This document shows positions 17,311 to 27,784 of a stretch of DNA of 64,000 nt, in pieces. The stretch is from the NCBI RefSeq assembly GCF_017565305.1, contig NZ_JAGEKP010000010.1, positions 159,723 through 223,722 of the forward strand, written 5' to 3'. The DNA is from Leifsonia sp. TF02-11 (GTDB lineage Bacteria; Actinomycetota; Actinomycetes; Actinomycetales; Microbacteriaceae). Below the pieces are notes generated by a model. That model did not search any database. It was not told the DNA's origin and saw only the letters and a list, made by a program, of their open reading frames with translations. The position numbers were made by a program, and so were the translations under genes. The stretch's first letter is position 1. Each line of letters opens with the position of its first letter.

Positions 17311-18366
17311 TTACTTGACCTTCTCGGCCGCCGCGGCCAGCTGCGGCACGTAGCGGTCGAGCATCCACGGGATGCTGAGCACGCTCGGCGCGCTCGTCGC
17401 GGCCACGAACGACTCGCCGACGATCGGGGCGAAACGGCCTTCCTTGATCGTCGGCATCGCAGCGACCAGCGGGTCGGCGGTGAAGGCGTCCACCGAGGAC
17501 TGCTTGTCGAAGTACATCACCAGCAGGTCGGTGTCGATCTTCGAGAGGTTCTCGTAGCTGAGCTGGTAGAAGAAGCTGCCGTCGCCCTTCGACGAGTCGA
17601 GCGCCGCGATGCTCGCCGAGTTCTTCATCCCGAGGTCGTTCAGCAGCTGCACGCGCGGGTCCTCCGCGCGGTAGACGTTGAGCACTCCCGGCTGGTTGGC
17701 TGCGGCGTAGAAGAAGGTCTTGTCCTTGATCACCGGGTACTTGTCGGCCAGCGCGGAGACCGAGTCCTCGGTCTTCTTCACGAGGTCGGCGGCCTCCGAC
17801 GAGCGGCCCAGCGCCTTGCCGACGATGGCGGTCTGGTCGCGCCAGCTGGTCGCCCACGGCTTCTCCGGGTAGGCGACGACGGGGGCGATCTTGCTGAGGG
17901 TGTCGAACTCGGTCTTCGTGAGGCCGGAGTACGGGGCGAGGATGACGTCGGGCTTCGCCTTGACGAACTGCTCGAACGGCACCTCGCCGGAGTCGGCATC
18001 GAGAAGCTCGGGCGTCGTGCCCTTCAGGGCCGTGATCTTCTCGGCGTCCCAGGGCAGCACGCCCTTCGCGTCGCCGCCGTAGCTGAACTTCGGCATCGCG
18101 ACGGGCACGATCCCCAGAGCGAGGACGATGTCCTGTGCGCCCCAGCCCCAGGTGGCGACGCGCTTCGGTGCCGCGTCGATCGTGGTCTTGCCGAGCGCAC
18201 TGTCGATCGTCACGGGGAAGCTCCCGGCGGAGCCCGAGGACGGGGTCTCAGCACCGGAACCGCCCGCCGAACACCCGGTGAGGGCGAGGGCGGCCGCCGA
18301 GACGACGGCGGCGAGCGACAGGACGAGACGCGACCGGCGGTGGCCGGAGCGTGCGGTTTCAGGCAT
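17311..18366 (-). CDS. Iron-siderophore substrate-binding lipoprotein
   Basis: This 351-residue lipoprotein captures ferric siderophore outside the membrane. The signal peptide ends in the lipobox LTGCSAGG (Cys at about residue 32). The mature part has the type III binding-protein (PeriBP/FhuD/FepB) pattern: APKRVATWGWGAQDIVLALG, KPDVILAPYSGLTKTEFDTL, VVAYPEKPW and a long helix joining two lobes. The ATG at 18366 follows GAGGAG. An iron box lies 56 bp upstream of the start, so the operon is likely repressed when iron is plentiful. The siderophore cannot be identified. Confidence 0.92.
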   Translation of the reverse strand: MPETARSGHRRSRLVLSLAAVVSAAALALTGCSAGGSGAETPSSGSAGSFPVTIDSALGKTTIDAAPKRVATWGWGAQDIVLALGIVPVAMPKFSYGGDAKGVLPWDAEKITALKGTTPELLDADSGEVPFEQFVKAKPDVILAPYSGLTKTEFDTLSKIAPVVAYPEKPWATSWRDQTAIVGKALGRSSEAADLVKKTEDSVSALADKYPVIKDKTFFYAAANQPGVLNVYRAEDPRVQLLNDLGMKNSASIAALDSSKGDGSFFYQLSYENLSKIDTDLLVMYFDKQSSVDAFTADPLVAAMPTIKEGRFAPIVGESFVAATSAPSVLSIPWMLDRYVPQLAAAAEKVK

Positions 18367-18421
18367 GACTCTCCTCACGAGGGTGCCGTGGCACGGATGG
18401 GAAGCGTGCCGACGTGGCACA

Positions 18422-18440
18422 TTAGGTAAGCCTAACCTAA
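18422..18440. promoter_or_regulatory. DtxR/IdeR-type iron box
   Basis: The 19-bp site TTAGGTAAGCCTAACCTAA matches the DtxR/IdeR consensus TTAGGTTAGSCTAACCTAA at all but one position. It lies upstream of the siderophore lipoprotein gene and overlaps the last codon and stop of mazG (stop at 18437-18439). Confidence 0.9.
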
Positions 18441-19096
18441 ACCGATGCTTCCTGCTCGCGGATCTCGTCCTGCAGCTCCCGCAAGGTCGACCGGAGAGCG
18501 CGCTCGGCGTCCAGCCCCTGCGCCTTCGCCGACGCGACGATCGCCAGCAGGAGCGGCCCCAGCTCGTCCTCGCCCGACACCTGCACGCCGCCCGCCTCGC
18601 TCAGATCGAGGAGGCCGACCTTCTCGGCCCTGCCGAGCAGCTTGTCCGCCAGGGCGAGCGACGGCATCGCCTGCGGGATGCCGTCCAGCACGCTCGTACG
18701 GCCCGGCTTCTCCGCCTTCTTGAGCTCGTCCCAGAATCCCACGACGTCGTCCGCCGTCTCCGCCGTGCGATCGCCGCCGAAGACGTGCGGGTGCCGGCCG
18801 ACCATCTTGCGGGTCATCTGCTCGGCGACATCCTGGATGTCGAAGTCCTCCCCCGGGGTGTGCGCGGCGATGTCCGCGTGGAACAGCACCTGGTAGAGCA
18901 CATCGCCGAGCTCCTCGAGCATCGCGTCCCGGTCGCCGGTCTCGATCGCCTCGATGAGCTCGTAGCACTCCTCGATCAGGTATTGCACGAGCGACTCGTG
19001 CGTCTGGTCGGCGTCCCACGGGCAGCCTCCCGGTGCGCGCAAACGCGCCATCACGGCGACGAGTTCGTCGAGTCTGGTGGGCGCGACGTCGGTCAT
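18437..19096 (-). CDS. mazG: MazG-family nucleoside triphosphate pyrophosphohydrolase
   Basis: MazG hydrolyses (d)NTPs to the monophosphate and pyrophosphate, cleaning the nucleotide pool. In this 219-residue version the active-site motifs are GGCPWDADQTHESLVQYLIE, EECYELIEAI and LEELGDVLYQVLFHADIA, whose Glu/Asp residues bind Mg2+. The C-terminal half is shortened relative to E. coli MazG (about 263 residues) and ends in a helical ERALRSTLRELQDEI. The ATG at 19096 gives MTDVAPTRLDEL; further upstream codons are doubtful. Its 3' end contains the iron box for the downstream transporter. Confidence 0.9.
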   Translation of the reverse strand: MTDVAPTRLDELVAVMARLRAPGGCPWDADQTHESLVQYLIEECYELIEAIETGDRDAMLEELGDVLYQVLFHADIAAHTPGEDFDIQDVAEQMTRKMVGRHPHVFGGDRTAETADDVVGFWDELKKAEKPGRTSVLDGIPQAMPSLALADKLLGRAEKVGLLDLSEAGGVQVSGEDELGPLLLAIVASAKAQGLDAERALRSTLRELQDEIREQEASV

Positions 19097-19221
19097 GGGA
19101 TGCTCCTCCCGTCGGGATACCTTCATCCTCTCACCGCGATCGCCCGCTACACTGAACGACTGGTGTGCCGGGAAGTCTGGTCGGCGAATGTCGTACCCGA
19201 CCGCGCACGAGAGGCCTTCCG

Positions 19222-20439
<1,218 letters not shown>

Positions 20440-21519
20440 CGACGGCGATCGCGATGCCTCCGGGGTGGCCGAGGTTGAGCGTCAGACCTGCTCCGAACCG
20501 CTTCGGGACGAACAGCGCGGGATCGCCGGCGTTGACATAGATCAGGCCGCCCTTCCAGTGCCGATCGTCGTCGCGCGGGTCTACGGTGTCGCGCGCCGCA
20601 CCGGCGGCACCTCCCGGTACTTCGGCGCCCGCGCGGATCGCACGGGTGCCGCTCACCAGGCGGGCGGCGTACGCGGCGATCACGACGAAGATCACGATGA
20701 GCAGGCACACCGTCACGACGGCGATGCCGGCGCTCTGCGCGCTCGACTCCGCACGCCACCAGCCGAGCACCGAGAGCGAGGAGATCGCGGCGGCCACGAT
20801 GAACGCGATCCAGCCGAGCAGCGACTGCGTCAGGTGCGCCTGCAGCGCGCCGATCCGCTCGGCGACCTCCGGGCGGTCCCCGGCCCCGCGCCGCCACGGA
20901 ACCCGCTGGACGACGAACGCGATGCCGACGATCAGGGCGAGCACTCCGGTGCCGATCAGGAGCGGCGCGAACACCGACCAGAACGACTTCTCGGCGAACC
21001 GGTCTGCCTGTCCACTCGCGTTCCAGTGCACCGCGATGGTCTCGGGGAGACTGTCGTACAGCGCGACGCCGACGGCTGCGGCCGCCGCCAGAACGACGAA
21101 CGCCGCGGCGAACCAGCCGTACGCGGGGCGCGGACGGGCGGCGCTGTCCGGGGTGAGACTGCCGGAGATGCGCACGGGGACGTCGTCGAGCCAGCCGCCC
21201 GCACTCTTCGCGGCCTGGATGCTCCTGCGGCAGAACAGGTAGCCGGCGACCGACCCGACGAGCAGCACGAACGTGGCGGCCAGCGGCGGGGCCGCAGGGC
21301 CGAGCGGTGCGACGAGGGCCGCGACGGCGAGCGCGACGACGTAGGCCACGACCACGACGATGCGGAACCGCCGCACGGCCGTCACCACGACGGGATCGGC
21401 CGCGCGGCTGCGCGGCACCAGGACGCCCAGCGGGAGGGTGGTGCGGCTCATCGCCGGCAGCATCAGGAGGATCGCAGCGATCAGCGTCGCGACGGCGAGG
21501 GTGCTCACCAGTACGGCGG

Positions 21520-21960
21520 TCATGGGGTGTGTCCTTTCCGATCCCGCGGCGGGTTGTCCGCGCGGGCCTCCGCGAATGCGGTCGTGATGCGTGCGGCGCG
21601 GGCTTCGAGCTCTGCCTGTGGCACGCCGTGGGCGACGCCCTCGGCGATCACGGCCGAGAGTCGCTCGTGCCAGGCCGCGAGGAACTGCTCGTCGGCGGGC
21701 CCGCTTTCGGCGTCGCGCGCGATGACGGAGCCGGAGCGCCTGCTCGTGCGGACGATCCCCTCCTGCCGCAGGGCGTCGTACGCCTTGACGACCGTCGCGA
21801 CGTTGATCCCGAACCGCACGGCCACCTGGCGCACCGAGAGGAGGGCGTCGCCTTCGCGCAGCTCGCCGCGCGCGATCGCGTCGATGACGCGGTCGTGGAG
21901 CTGCTGGTAGAGCGGCGTCTCCGCCGTCGGATCGATCTCGATGCGCACGACCCCTCCCAT
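21520..21960 (-). CDS. GntR-family regulator (YtrA-like)
   Basis: This 146-residue repressor-type protein has a GntR winged helix (residues 14-80: ETPLYQQLHDRVIDAIARGE, then LSVRQVAVRFGINVATVVKAYDALRQEGIV) and only a short helical C-terminus, as in the YtrA subfamily, which control ABC-transporter or membrane-protein genes of their own operon. The ATG at 21960 has no Shine-Dalgarno site and may be leaderless; a GTG four codons later has GGAGG close by. A strong inverted repeat directly upstream points to autoregulation of gntR and the coupled membrane protein. Confidence 0.85.
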   Translation of the reverse strand: MGGVVRIEIDPTAETPLYQQLHDRVIDAIARGELREGDALLSVRQVAVRFGINVATVVKAYDALRQEGIVRTSRRSGSVIARDAESGPADEQFLAAWHERLSAVIAEGVAHGVPQAELEARAARITTAFAEARADNPPRDRKGHTP

Positions 21961-21992
21961 CTGTATCGGTACTTATAGTACAGTCGATACAG
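21961..21992. promoter_or_regulatory. GntR operator/promoter candidate
   Basis: The arms CTGTATCG (21961-21968) and CGATACAG (21985-21992) form a perfect 8-bp inverted repeat around a central GTAC-TTATA-GTAC. It touches the gntR start codon, and the centre supplies an AT-rich -10-like TATAAG on the minus strand. Binding is inferred. Confidence 0.65.
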
Positions 21993-22038
21993 TTGCGCGG
22001 CTACCGCAACTCCGGAGATCGCGCGCGGCGCAGACGGA

Positions 22039-25000
22039 TCAGGCAGCCGGCTCCGAGGCGGGCTCGGGAGCGGGGAAAAGCGCGCCGAGCAGGGTCGAGA
22101 CCCACTCGATCAGGTCGGCGTCGTCGGGGGCCTCGCCGTTCACGCGGGGCAGCGGGACCATCGCCACCTGGGGAGCGGCGTGGTACTTCGACCCCGGGTA
22201 CATGCGTTGCAGGCGCACCTGCAGCGAGTCCGGCAGCTGCGCCGGCGCGAGACGGAGGTTCGAGCCCATCGCCACGACCTCCCCCAGGCCCGCGCGCTGC
22301 GCCGCCCGGCGCAGCCGCGAGACCGCGATCAGGTTCACGACCGGCTCGGGAGGCTCGCCGTAGCGGTCGGTCAGCTCCTCCAGCACCAGGTCGATCTGAC
22401 CGTCCTTCGCCGCCGGAGCGCTCGCCGTCGACAGCTTCTGGTAAGCCTCGAGCCGCAGCCGCTCGCTGTCGACGTACTCCTCGGGGATGTGCGCGTCGAC
22501 GGGCAGCTCCAGGCGCAGCTCGGTCTGCCCTTCCGCGACCTCGCCGCGGAACGTCGACACGGCCTCCCCGATCATGCGAAGGTACAGGTCGAAGCCGACG
22601 CCGGCGATGTGACCGGACTGCTCGCCGCCGAGGAGGTTGCCCGCTCCGCGGATCTCGAGGTCTTTGAGCGCGACCTGCATGCCGCTGCCGAGGTCGTTGT
22701 TGGCCGCGATCGTCGAGAGCCGGTCGTGGGCGGTCTCGCTGAGCGGCTTGTCCTCGTCCCACAGGAAGTACGCGTACGCCCGCTCGCGCCCACGCCCGAC
22801 CCGGCCGCGGAGCTGGTGGAGCTGGCTCAGGCCGTACTTGTCGGCGCGGTCGATGATGATCGTGTTGGCGTTGGAGATGTCGAGACCGGTCTCGATGATG
22901 GTCGTGGAGACCAGCACGTCGAACTTGCGCTCCCAGAAGTCCACGACCACCTGCTCGAGCGCGTGCTCGTTCATGCGGCCGTGGGCGACGGCGATCCGCG
23001 CCTCCGGAACCAACTCCGCCAGCTTGGCCGCGGTGGCCGAGATCGAGCCGACCCGGTTGTGCACGAAGAACACCTGGCCCTCGCGCAACAGCTCACGCCG
23101 GATGGCGGCGGCGACCTGACGCTCGGAATAGGGGCCCACGAACGTGAGGATCGGGTGCCGGTCCTCCGGCGGGGTGGCGAGGGTCGACATCTCGCGGATG
23201 CCGGTGACCGCCATCTCGAGCGTGCGCGGGATCGGCGTCGCGCTCATCGCGAGGATGTCGACGTTGGTCTTCAGCTTCTTCAGCGCGTCCTTGTGCTCGA
23301 CGCCGAATCGCTGCTCCTCGTCGATGATGACCAGGCCGAGGTCTTTGAACGTCACCCCGTCGGCGAGGATGCGGTGCGTGCCGATCACGATGTCGACCGT
23401 GCCGTCGGCCATGCCGCGCAGCGTCTCGCGCGCCTCCTTGTCGCTCTGGAACCGGCTGAGCTGGCGCAGGTGGATGGGGAAGCCGGCGAAGCGTTCCAGG
23501 AAGGTCTCCGCGTGCTGCTTGACCAGCAGCGTCGTCGGGACGAGCATCGCCACCTGCTTGCCGTCCTGGATGGCCTTGAACGCCGCGCGCACGGCGATCT
23601 CGGTCTTGCCGAAGCCGACGTCGCCCGAGATGAGACGGTCCATCGGGATCGGCCGCTCCATGTCGGCCTTCACCTCGTCGATCGTCTGCAGCTGGTCGTG
23701 CGTCTCGGCGAAGGGGAAGGCCTCCTCGAGCTCGCGCTGCCACGGGGTGTCCGGCCCGAAGGCGTGCCCCTTGCTGGCCATGCGCGCCGAGTAGAGCTTG
23801 ACGAGCTCGACCGCGATGTCGCGCACCGCACGGCGCGCCCGTCCCTTGGCGGCCGACCAGTCGCTGCCGCCCATCTTGGACAGCTGCGGCGCCTCGCCGC
23901 CCACGTAGCGGGTCAGCAGGTCGAGCTGGTCGGTCGGCACGTACAGCTTGTCGCCGGGGTAGCCGCGCTTGGATGGCGCGTACTCGAGCACCAGGTACTC
24001 GCGCTTCGACTTGACGGCGTTGCGGCCTCCGCTGGACACCTCGCGCTGCGTCAGCTCGATGAACTTGCCGATACCGTGGGTCTCGTGCACCACGTAGTCG
24101 CCTGGCTTCAACGCCAGAGGATCGACGACGTTCTTGCGCCGGGTCGCGAGCTTCTTGACCTGCCGCGACTCGTAGCCGACCGAACGGCCGTAGAACTCGC
24201 TCTCGCCGATCAGAGCGAGCTTCTGCTCCGGCATCTCGAAGCCGTGCTCGACGTTCGCCCGCAGCAGGTAGGCCACGCCCGGCTCGGGGTCGGCCGGGAA
24301 CGCGTCGACGGGGCGGGCGGGGAGCTCGGCGTCCGCGAGCACCTGGGCCGCACGCTCGACCAGGCCGGCGCCCTCTGCGACGATCGCGACCTGCCAGCCG
24401 TCGCGGAGCCGCTGGGCCACGTGCTCGACGGCCCCGGTGACATTGCCCTGGAAGCTGGGGACCGCGTCGGCCGCGACGCGCACCTGGAGGTACTCCTCCA
24501 CCTCGCGCTCGAGCGGGGGCTCATCGCCCACACCCGCCTGGAAGCCGGAGAACGTCCACCACGGGTGGTCCGGATTCTGTTCGCCCGGCCGGCTGAACTT
24601 CACCGAGTCGCGCAGTCGCTGCAGCGTGAGGAAGTCACCGGCGGCGAGATCGATCGGGGCGGCGGCGCCGACCGTCGCGGCGCTCCAGGCGGCCGTGAGG
24701 AACTCGCGGTTGGTCTCGGCGAGGCTCACCGCGCGCGACGCCACCCGCTCGGGCGAGAGCACCGCGACCGCGGCCCCCGCGGGCAGGTAGTGGGTGAGCG
24801 GGACCAGCCGGTCGACGAGCGCGGGTGCGAGCGACTCCATACCCTCCACCGGGATGCCCTCGCCGATCTTGGCGAGCATCGCCGACAGGCTCGGGAACTC
24901 GTGCTCCATCTCGCGGGCGCGCTGGCGCACCGGCTCGCTGAGCAGCAGCTCCCGGCTCGGCGGCAGCGACACGGCGGGGATCGGCTCGGGCAGCGAACGC

Positions 25001-25674
25001 TGGTCGGCGACCGAGAACGCCCGGATCTGCTCCACCTCGTCGCCGAAGAAGTCGACGCGGTACGGGTGCTCCGCGGTGGGCGGGAAGACGTCGAGGATGC
25101 CGCCGCGCACGGCGAACTCGCCGCGCCGGGTCACCATGTCGACGCGGGCGTACGCCAGGTCGACCAGCTGGAGGGCGAGCCCGCCGAGGTCGAAGCCCCG
25201 GCCTCCCGCCGCGAGCGAGATCGTCGCGTAATCGGTGAGGTTGTCGGCGAGCGGCTGCAGGGCGGCGCGCACGGACGCGACGAGGACGAACGGATGCGCG
25301 GCCTCCCCCGCCTCACGCTGGGCCGACCAGTCCGCGAGCCTGCGCAGGGCGGTGAGGCGCTTGCCGACGATCTCGGGGCTGGGGCTCAGCCGCTCGTGCG
25401 GCAGCGTCTCCCACGCGGGGAACTCGACGATCTCGGCGTCGGGGAGCACGCACGGCAGTGCGGCGCGCACCGACTCCGACTCGCGGCCGGTCGCGGTGAT
25501 GACGAGGACGGCTTGCGAGGCACCCGCGGCGGCGCGCTTGCCGACCAGGCCGGCGAGCAGCGGCACGCGCAGTCCGTCCGTCAGCGAGAAGTCGGCATCG
25601 CGCCCCGCATAGGCCAGTGCGTCGGAGAACGTGGAGGCGCGCTCGAGCGCCGCGATCAAGCCCTGCAGTATCAC
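22039..25674 (-). CDS. mfd: Transcription-repair coupling factor Mfd
   Basis: Mfd removes RNA polymerase stalled at DNA damage and recruits the UvrABC excision system. The 1,211-residue protein has the UvrB-like N-terminal region (VILQGLIAALERA start), the RNA-polymerase-interacting domain (GDYVVHETHGIGKFIEL, about residue 520), and the RecG-like translocase with Walker A GDVGFGKTEIAVRAAFKA (about residue 690), DEEQRFGV and the QLRGRVGRGRERAYAYF motor motif, then the TRCF domain. The GTG at 25674 was chosen because homologues begin with this ILQGLI sequence; the frame is open 41 codons further but with low-complexity Pro/Arg sequence. Confidence 0.97.
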   Translation of the reverse strand: MILQGLIAALERASTFSDALAYAGRDADFSLTDGLRVPLLAGLVGKRAAAGASQAVLVITATGRESESVRAALPCVLPDAEIVEFPAWETLPHERLSPSPEIVGKRLTALRRLADWSAQREAGEAAHPFVLVASVRAALQPLADNLTDYATISLAAGGRGFDLGGLALQLVDLAYARVDMVTRRGEFAVRGGILDVFPPTAEHPYRVDFFGDEVEQIRAFSVADQRSLPEPIPAVSLPPSRELLLSEPVRQRAREMEHEFPSLSAMLAKIGEGIPVEGMESLAPALVDRLVPLTHYLPAGAAVAVLSPERVASRAVSLAETNREFLTAAWSAATVGAAAPIDLAAGDFLTLQRLRDSVKFSRPGEQNPDHPWWTFSGFQAGVGDEPPLEREVEEYLQVRVAADAVPSFQGNVTGAVEHVAQRLRDGWQVAIVAEGAGLVERAAQVLADAELPARPVDAFPADPEPGVAYLLRANVEHGFEMPEQKLALIGESEFYGRSVGYESRQVKKLATRRKNVVDPLALKPGDYVVHETHGIGKFIELTQREVSSGGRNAVKSKREYLVLEYAPSKRGYPGDKLYVPTDQLDLLTRYVGGEAPQLSKMGGSDWSAAKGRARRAVRDIAVELVKLYSARMASKGHAFGPDTPWQRELEEAFPFAETHDQLQTIDEVKADMERPIPMDRLISGDVGFGKTEIAVRAAFKAIQDGKQVAMLVPTTLLVKQHAETFLERFAGFPIHLRQLSRFQSDKEARETLRGMADGTVDIVIGTHRILADGVTFKDLGLVIIDEEQRFGVEHKDALKKLKTNVDILAMSATPIPRTLEMAVTGIREMSTLATPPEDRHPILTFVGPYSERQVAAAIRRELLREGQVFFVHNRVGSISATAAKLAELVPEARIAVAHGRMNEHALEQVVVDFWERKFDVLVSTTIIETGLDISNANTIIIDRADKYGLSQLHQLRGRVGRGRERAYAYFLWDEDKPLSETAHDRLSTIAANNDLGSGMQVALKDLEIRGAGNLLGGEQSGHIAGVGFDLYLRMIGEAVSTFRGEVAEGQTELRLELPVDAHIPEEYVDSERLRLEAYQKLSTASAPAAKDGQIDLVLEELTDRYGEPPEPVVNLIAVSRLRRAAQRAGLGEVVAMGSNLRLAPAQLPDSLQVRLQRMYPGSKYHAAPQVAMVPLPRVNGEAPDDADLIEWVSTLLGALFPAPEPASEPAA

Positions 25675-25684
25675 TCGGGAAAGT

Positions 25685-26383
25685 CTACGCGGGGGTACCG
25701 ACGGAACGTCCGCCCACCGGGAGGGAGAGGAGGTCTCCCCGATCCCCGAGCGTGTGCCAGATCGCGGGCGCCTCGGCGGCCGCGGCGGCGGTCGCACCGC
25801 GGAACGCGCGGCTGCTCAGCAACAGGCCGCCGAAAGACGGGACCAACCGATCCGGCGCGGCGAGCACCTCGACGCGTCCGAGGCCGTCGAGGTGTGCGGC
25901 GCCCGCCTTGATGCAGGCCTCCTTCGCCGTCCACGCCAGTCGGAAGGCGCGGGCCGGGTCGGCAGCGGCCGCCAGCAGCGTACGCTCGGCCGGCGTCAGC
26001 GCGTCGAGCGGAACTCCCGCCTCTCCGACCGCGGCATCGGAGGACACTTCGACGTCCACTCCGACCGGTGCCGGCGAGGCGGCGGCCGCGACCCAGCCGC
26101 GCGAGTGCGACCAGCTCACCTGGAGCCCGGAGACCGGGAGCGGCCTGCCGTGGGCTCCCCCGCAGACGGCACAGCGCTGCTGCAGAGCGGCCGGCGCGAC
26201 GTCCCCCGCCCCCGCCTCCCGGAGCGCACGGGCCGCGAGCAGGCGGGCGGCCACGAAGTCGTCACGGTCGGCTTGCGAGCGCAGCGCGCGCCGGCGGGCC
26301 TCCGCCGTCCGCCCGAGCGGGCCGCTCGGCAGCGCGGAAAGGACGTCTCGCGTCCTCGCGACGACGACGACGCTCAGATCCAT
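25685..26383 (-). CDS. 4'-phosphopantetheinyl transferase
   Basis: This 232-residue Sfp-type enzyme would transfer phosphopantetheine from CoA to a carrier-protein serine. Marks are the LQVSWSHSRGWVAAA segment, VGVDVEVSSD with the Mg-binding Asp pair, and FRLAWTAKEACIKAGA with the conserved W-x-x-KEA motif. An N-terminal RDDFVAARLLAARAL precedes them. It starts at an ATG overlapping the hydrolase gene by 10 bp and stops 10 bp before mfd. No polyketide or peptide synthetase lies in the window, so it probably serves carrier proteins encoded elsewhere. Several family residues near the N-terminus are divergent. Confidence 0.82.
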   Translation of the reverse strand: MDLSVVVVARTRDVLSALPSGPLGRTAEARRRALRSQADRDDFVAARLLAARALREAGAGDVAPAALQQRCAVCGGAHGRPLPVSGLQVSWSHSRGWVAAAASPAPVGVDVEVSSDAAVGEAGVPLDALTPAERTLLAAAADPARAFRLAWTAKEACIKAGAAHLDGLGRVEVLAAPDRLVPSFGGLLLSSRAFRGATAAAAAEAPAIWHTLGDRGDLLSLPVGGRSVGTPA

Positions 26384-27078
26384 CCGTCCAGCGCCCGCAT
26401 GAATCCGTCGTGGTCGTCGCGGTTGATCACGTGCCCGCTTCCGGCGACCACCCGGACATCGAAGCCGGTGGCGCGCAGGTGATCGGCGACGTGGGGCTTC
26501 ACCAGGTAGGAGTTGTCGGCCAGCATCACCAGGGACGGGACGGCCAGGTGCTCGGGCGCCCGCATGACGCTCGGCGCGAGCACGGCCGGGATCGCGGCGC
26601 GGTGGAACGACTCGAACGTCTCGCGCTCGATCGCGACGTCGATGGGATCCCAGCGCGGGTTGCGCTTGGCGATCTTCGCGGCCGACTGCCGGGCGAGCGT
26701 GCGGAGGAAGGCGGGTGCGAGCTTCAACTGGAGCCACCCGGCCGCGGGGCAGGAGAACGCGGGGTCGACGTAGACCGCTCGCTCGGGGTGGAGACGGTCG
26801 ACCGCGAGGCTCACCGTGAGACCGCCGAGCGAGTGTCCCATCACGAGCTCCGGTGCGTACGGGACGGTCTCGAGGATGTCCTCCGCCATCAGGTCGGCGG
26901 TGTACTCCGCCGCCCTCGGGCTGTGGCCGTGGCCACGGAGGTCGACGGCGACGACGTGGTAGCCGCGCTCGGCGAGCACGGGCCCGACCCGCCGCCAGTT
27001 GCGCGAGTCGGACATGACACCGTGGACGAGGACCGCGTAGCGGTCGCCGGTGCCCCACTCGCGCGTATACAACTTCAT
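26374..27078 (-). CDS. Alpha/beta-fold hydrolase
   Basis: This 234-residue alpha/beta hydrolase has the oxyanion-side VLVHGVMSDSRNW, DLRGHGHSPRA, the nucleophile elbow GHSLGG (Ser about residue 86), and the late acid/His pair in LADNSYL and GSGHVINRDDHDGF. The catalytic triad appears intact, so esterase, lipase or lactonase activity is likely, but the substrate is unknown. The ATG at 27078 begins MKLYTREWG directly before the first strand. Overlap with the phosphopantetheinyl transferase gene suggests a shared transcript. Confidence 0.85.
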   Translation of the reverse strand: MKLYTREWGTGDRYAVLVHGVMSDSRNWRRVGPVLAERGYHVVAVDLRGHGHSPRAAEYTADLMAEDILETVPYAPELVMGHSLGGLTVSLAVDRLHPERAVYVDPAFSCPAAGWLQLKLAPAFLRTLARQSAAKIAKRNPRWDPIDVAIERETFESFHRAAIPAVLAPSVMRAPEHLAVPSLVMLADNSYLVKPHVADHLRATGFDVRVVAGSGHVINRDDHDGFMRALDGWI

Positions 27079-27175
27079 GGTCCGAGACGGTACCGTGTCG
27101 TCCTGAGCCGCCGCCCGACGTCGGCTACGCTCTGGCTGAGCATCCGGCGTGAAGCGCCAGTGAGGAGTCCGCACG

Positions 27176-27700
27176 ATGAGCACGTTTCCGCCGACGGGAC
27201 CGGAGCCGGGCCCGGTCTTCCCCGCTCCCCAGGGAGGGGATCCGGCCCAGCAGTGGACGCCCGGCCCTGCGATGTACTCCGTCGCTCCCCCTCCGCCTTA
27301 CTACTCCGCTCCGCCGGCTCCGCCGCGGCCGCGCACGCTCGGAGTGGCCTCCATGGTGATCGCCCTCTCGGTGTTCGTGCTGTCGGTCGCGGCGTCCGTC
27401 GTCGTCGGGATGAGCGCGGGTCCGCTCGCGTCCCGGACGGCGACGTCCTTCAGTTTCAACACCTCCGATCTCACCCCCGACCAGGCCGCGGCGTTCGCGC
27501 CCATCGGTCTGCTGATGGGCGCGCAGATCCTCCTCGGCACGATCTTCGGCATCACCGCGCTCGTCCTGGGGATCATCGCCGCGGCGACCAAGCGCGGACG
27601 CGCTTTCGGCATCGTCGGGATCGCCGTCGCTGCCGCGGCGCCGATCGTGTCGTTCCTGGTCTACACGGCGGCGCTGGGCCTGACCCTCCCGCCCGCCTGA
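27176..27700 (+). CDS. Pro-rich DUF4190-like membrane protein
   Basis: This 174-residue protein has a Pro/Gly-rich cytoplasmic N-terminus of about 55 residues (GPEPGPVFPAPQGGDPAQQW, then PPPPYYSAPPAPP) and three to four hydrophobic helices: VASMVIALSVFVLSVAASVV, IGLLMGAQILLGTIFGITAL with VLGIIAAATKRGRAFGIVGI, and a last one, VAAAAPIVSFLVYTAALGL. The layout resembles DUF4190-type proteins of Actinobacteria, whose role is unknown. GAGGAG precedes the ATG. It converges on pth, with a palindromic repeat between. Confidence 0.75.
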   Translation: MSTFPPTGPEPGPVFPAPQGGDPAQQWTPGPAMYSVAPPPPYYSAPPAPPRPRTLGVASMVIALSVFVLSVAASVVVGMSAGPLASRTATSFSFNTSDLTPDQAAAFAPIGLLMGAQILLGTIFGITALVLGIIAAATKRGRAFGIVGIAVAAAAPIVSFLVYTAALGLTLPPA

Positions 27701-27710
27701 TCGAACTGAT

Positions 27711-27767
27711 CGAGGGGCACGTCGTTGTCCCTTTCGCGCGCCGAAAGGGACAACGACGTGCCCCTCG
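27711..27767. repeat. Palindromic intergenic repeat, copy A (terminator-like)
   Basis: Two perfectly complementary 26-bp arms (27711-27736 and 27742-27767; arm begins CGAGGGGCACGTCGTTGTCC) surround a 5-base loop. It sits 10 bp past the stop of the Pro-rich membrane protein and 17 bp before the pth stop, so it can end both convergent transcripts. A near-identical element occurs at 42678-42734, and its half at 63981-64000. Confidence 0.9.
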
Positions 27768-27784
27768 GCAGTTGATTGCGGGCG

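Noticed and set aside
22039..25797. Extended mfd N-terminus
   Set aside because: The extra 41 residues are Pro/Arg-rich and lie over the start of the phosphopantetheinyl transferase gene's end; homologues begin at the later GTG.
22180..25911. Very long plus-strand open frame antisense to mfd
   Set aside because: Its translation has the same low-complexity composition as other shadow frames, while the minus strand encodes a full Mfd with all motifs.
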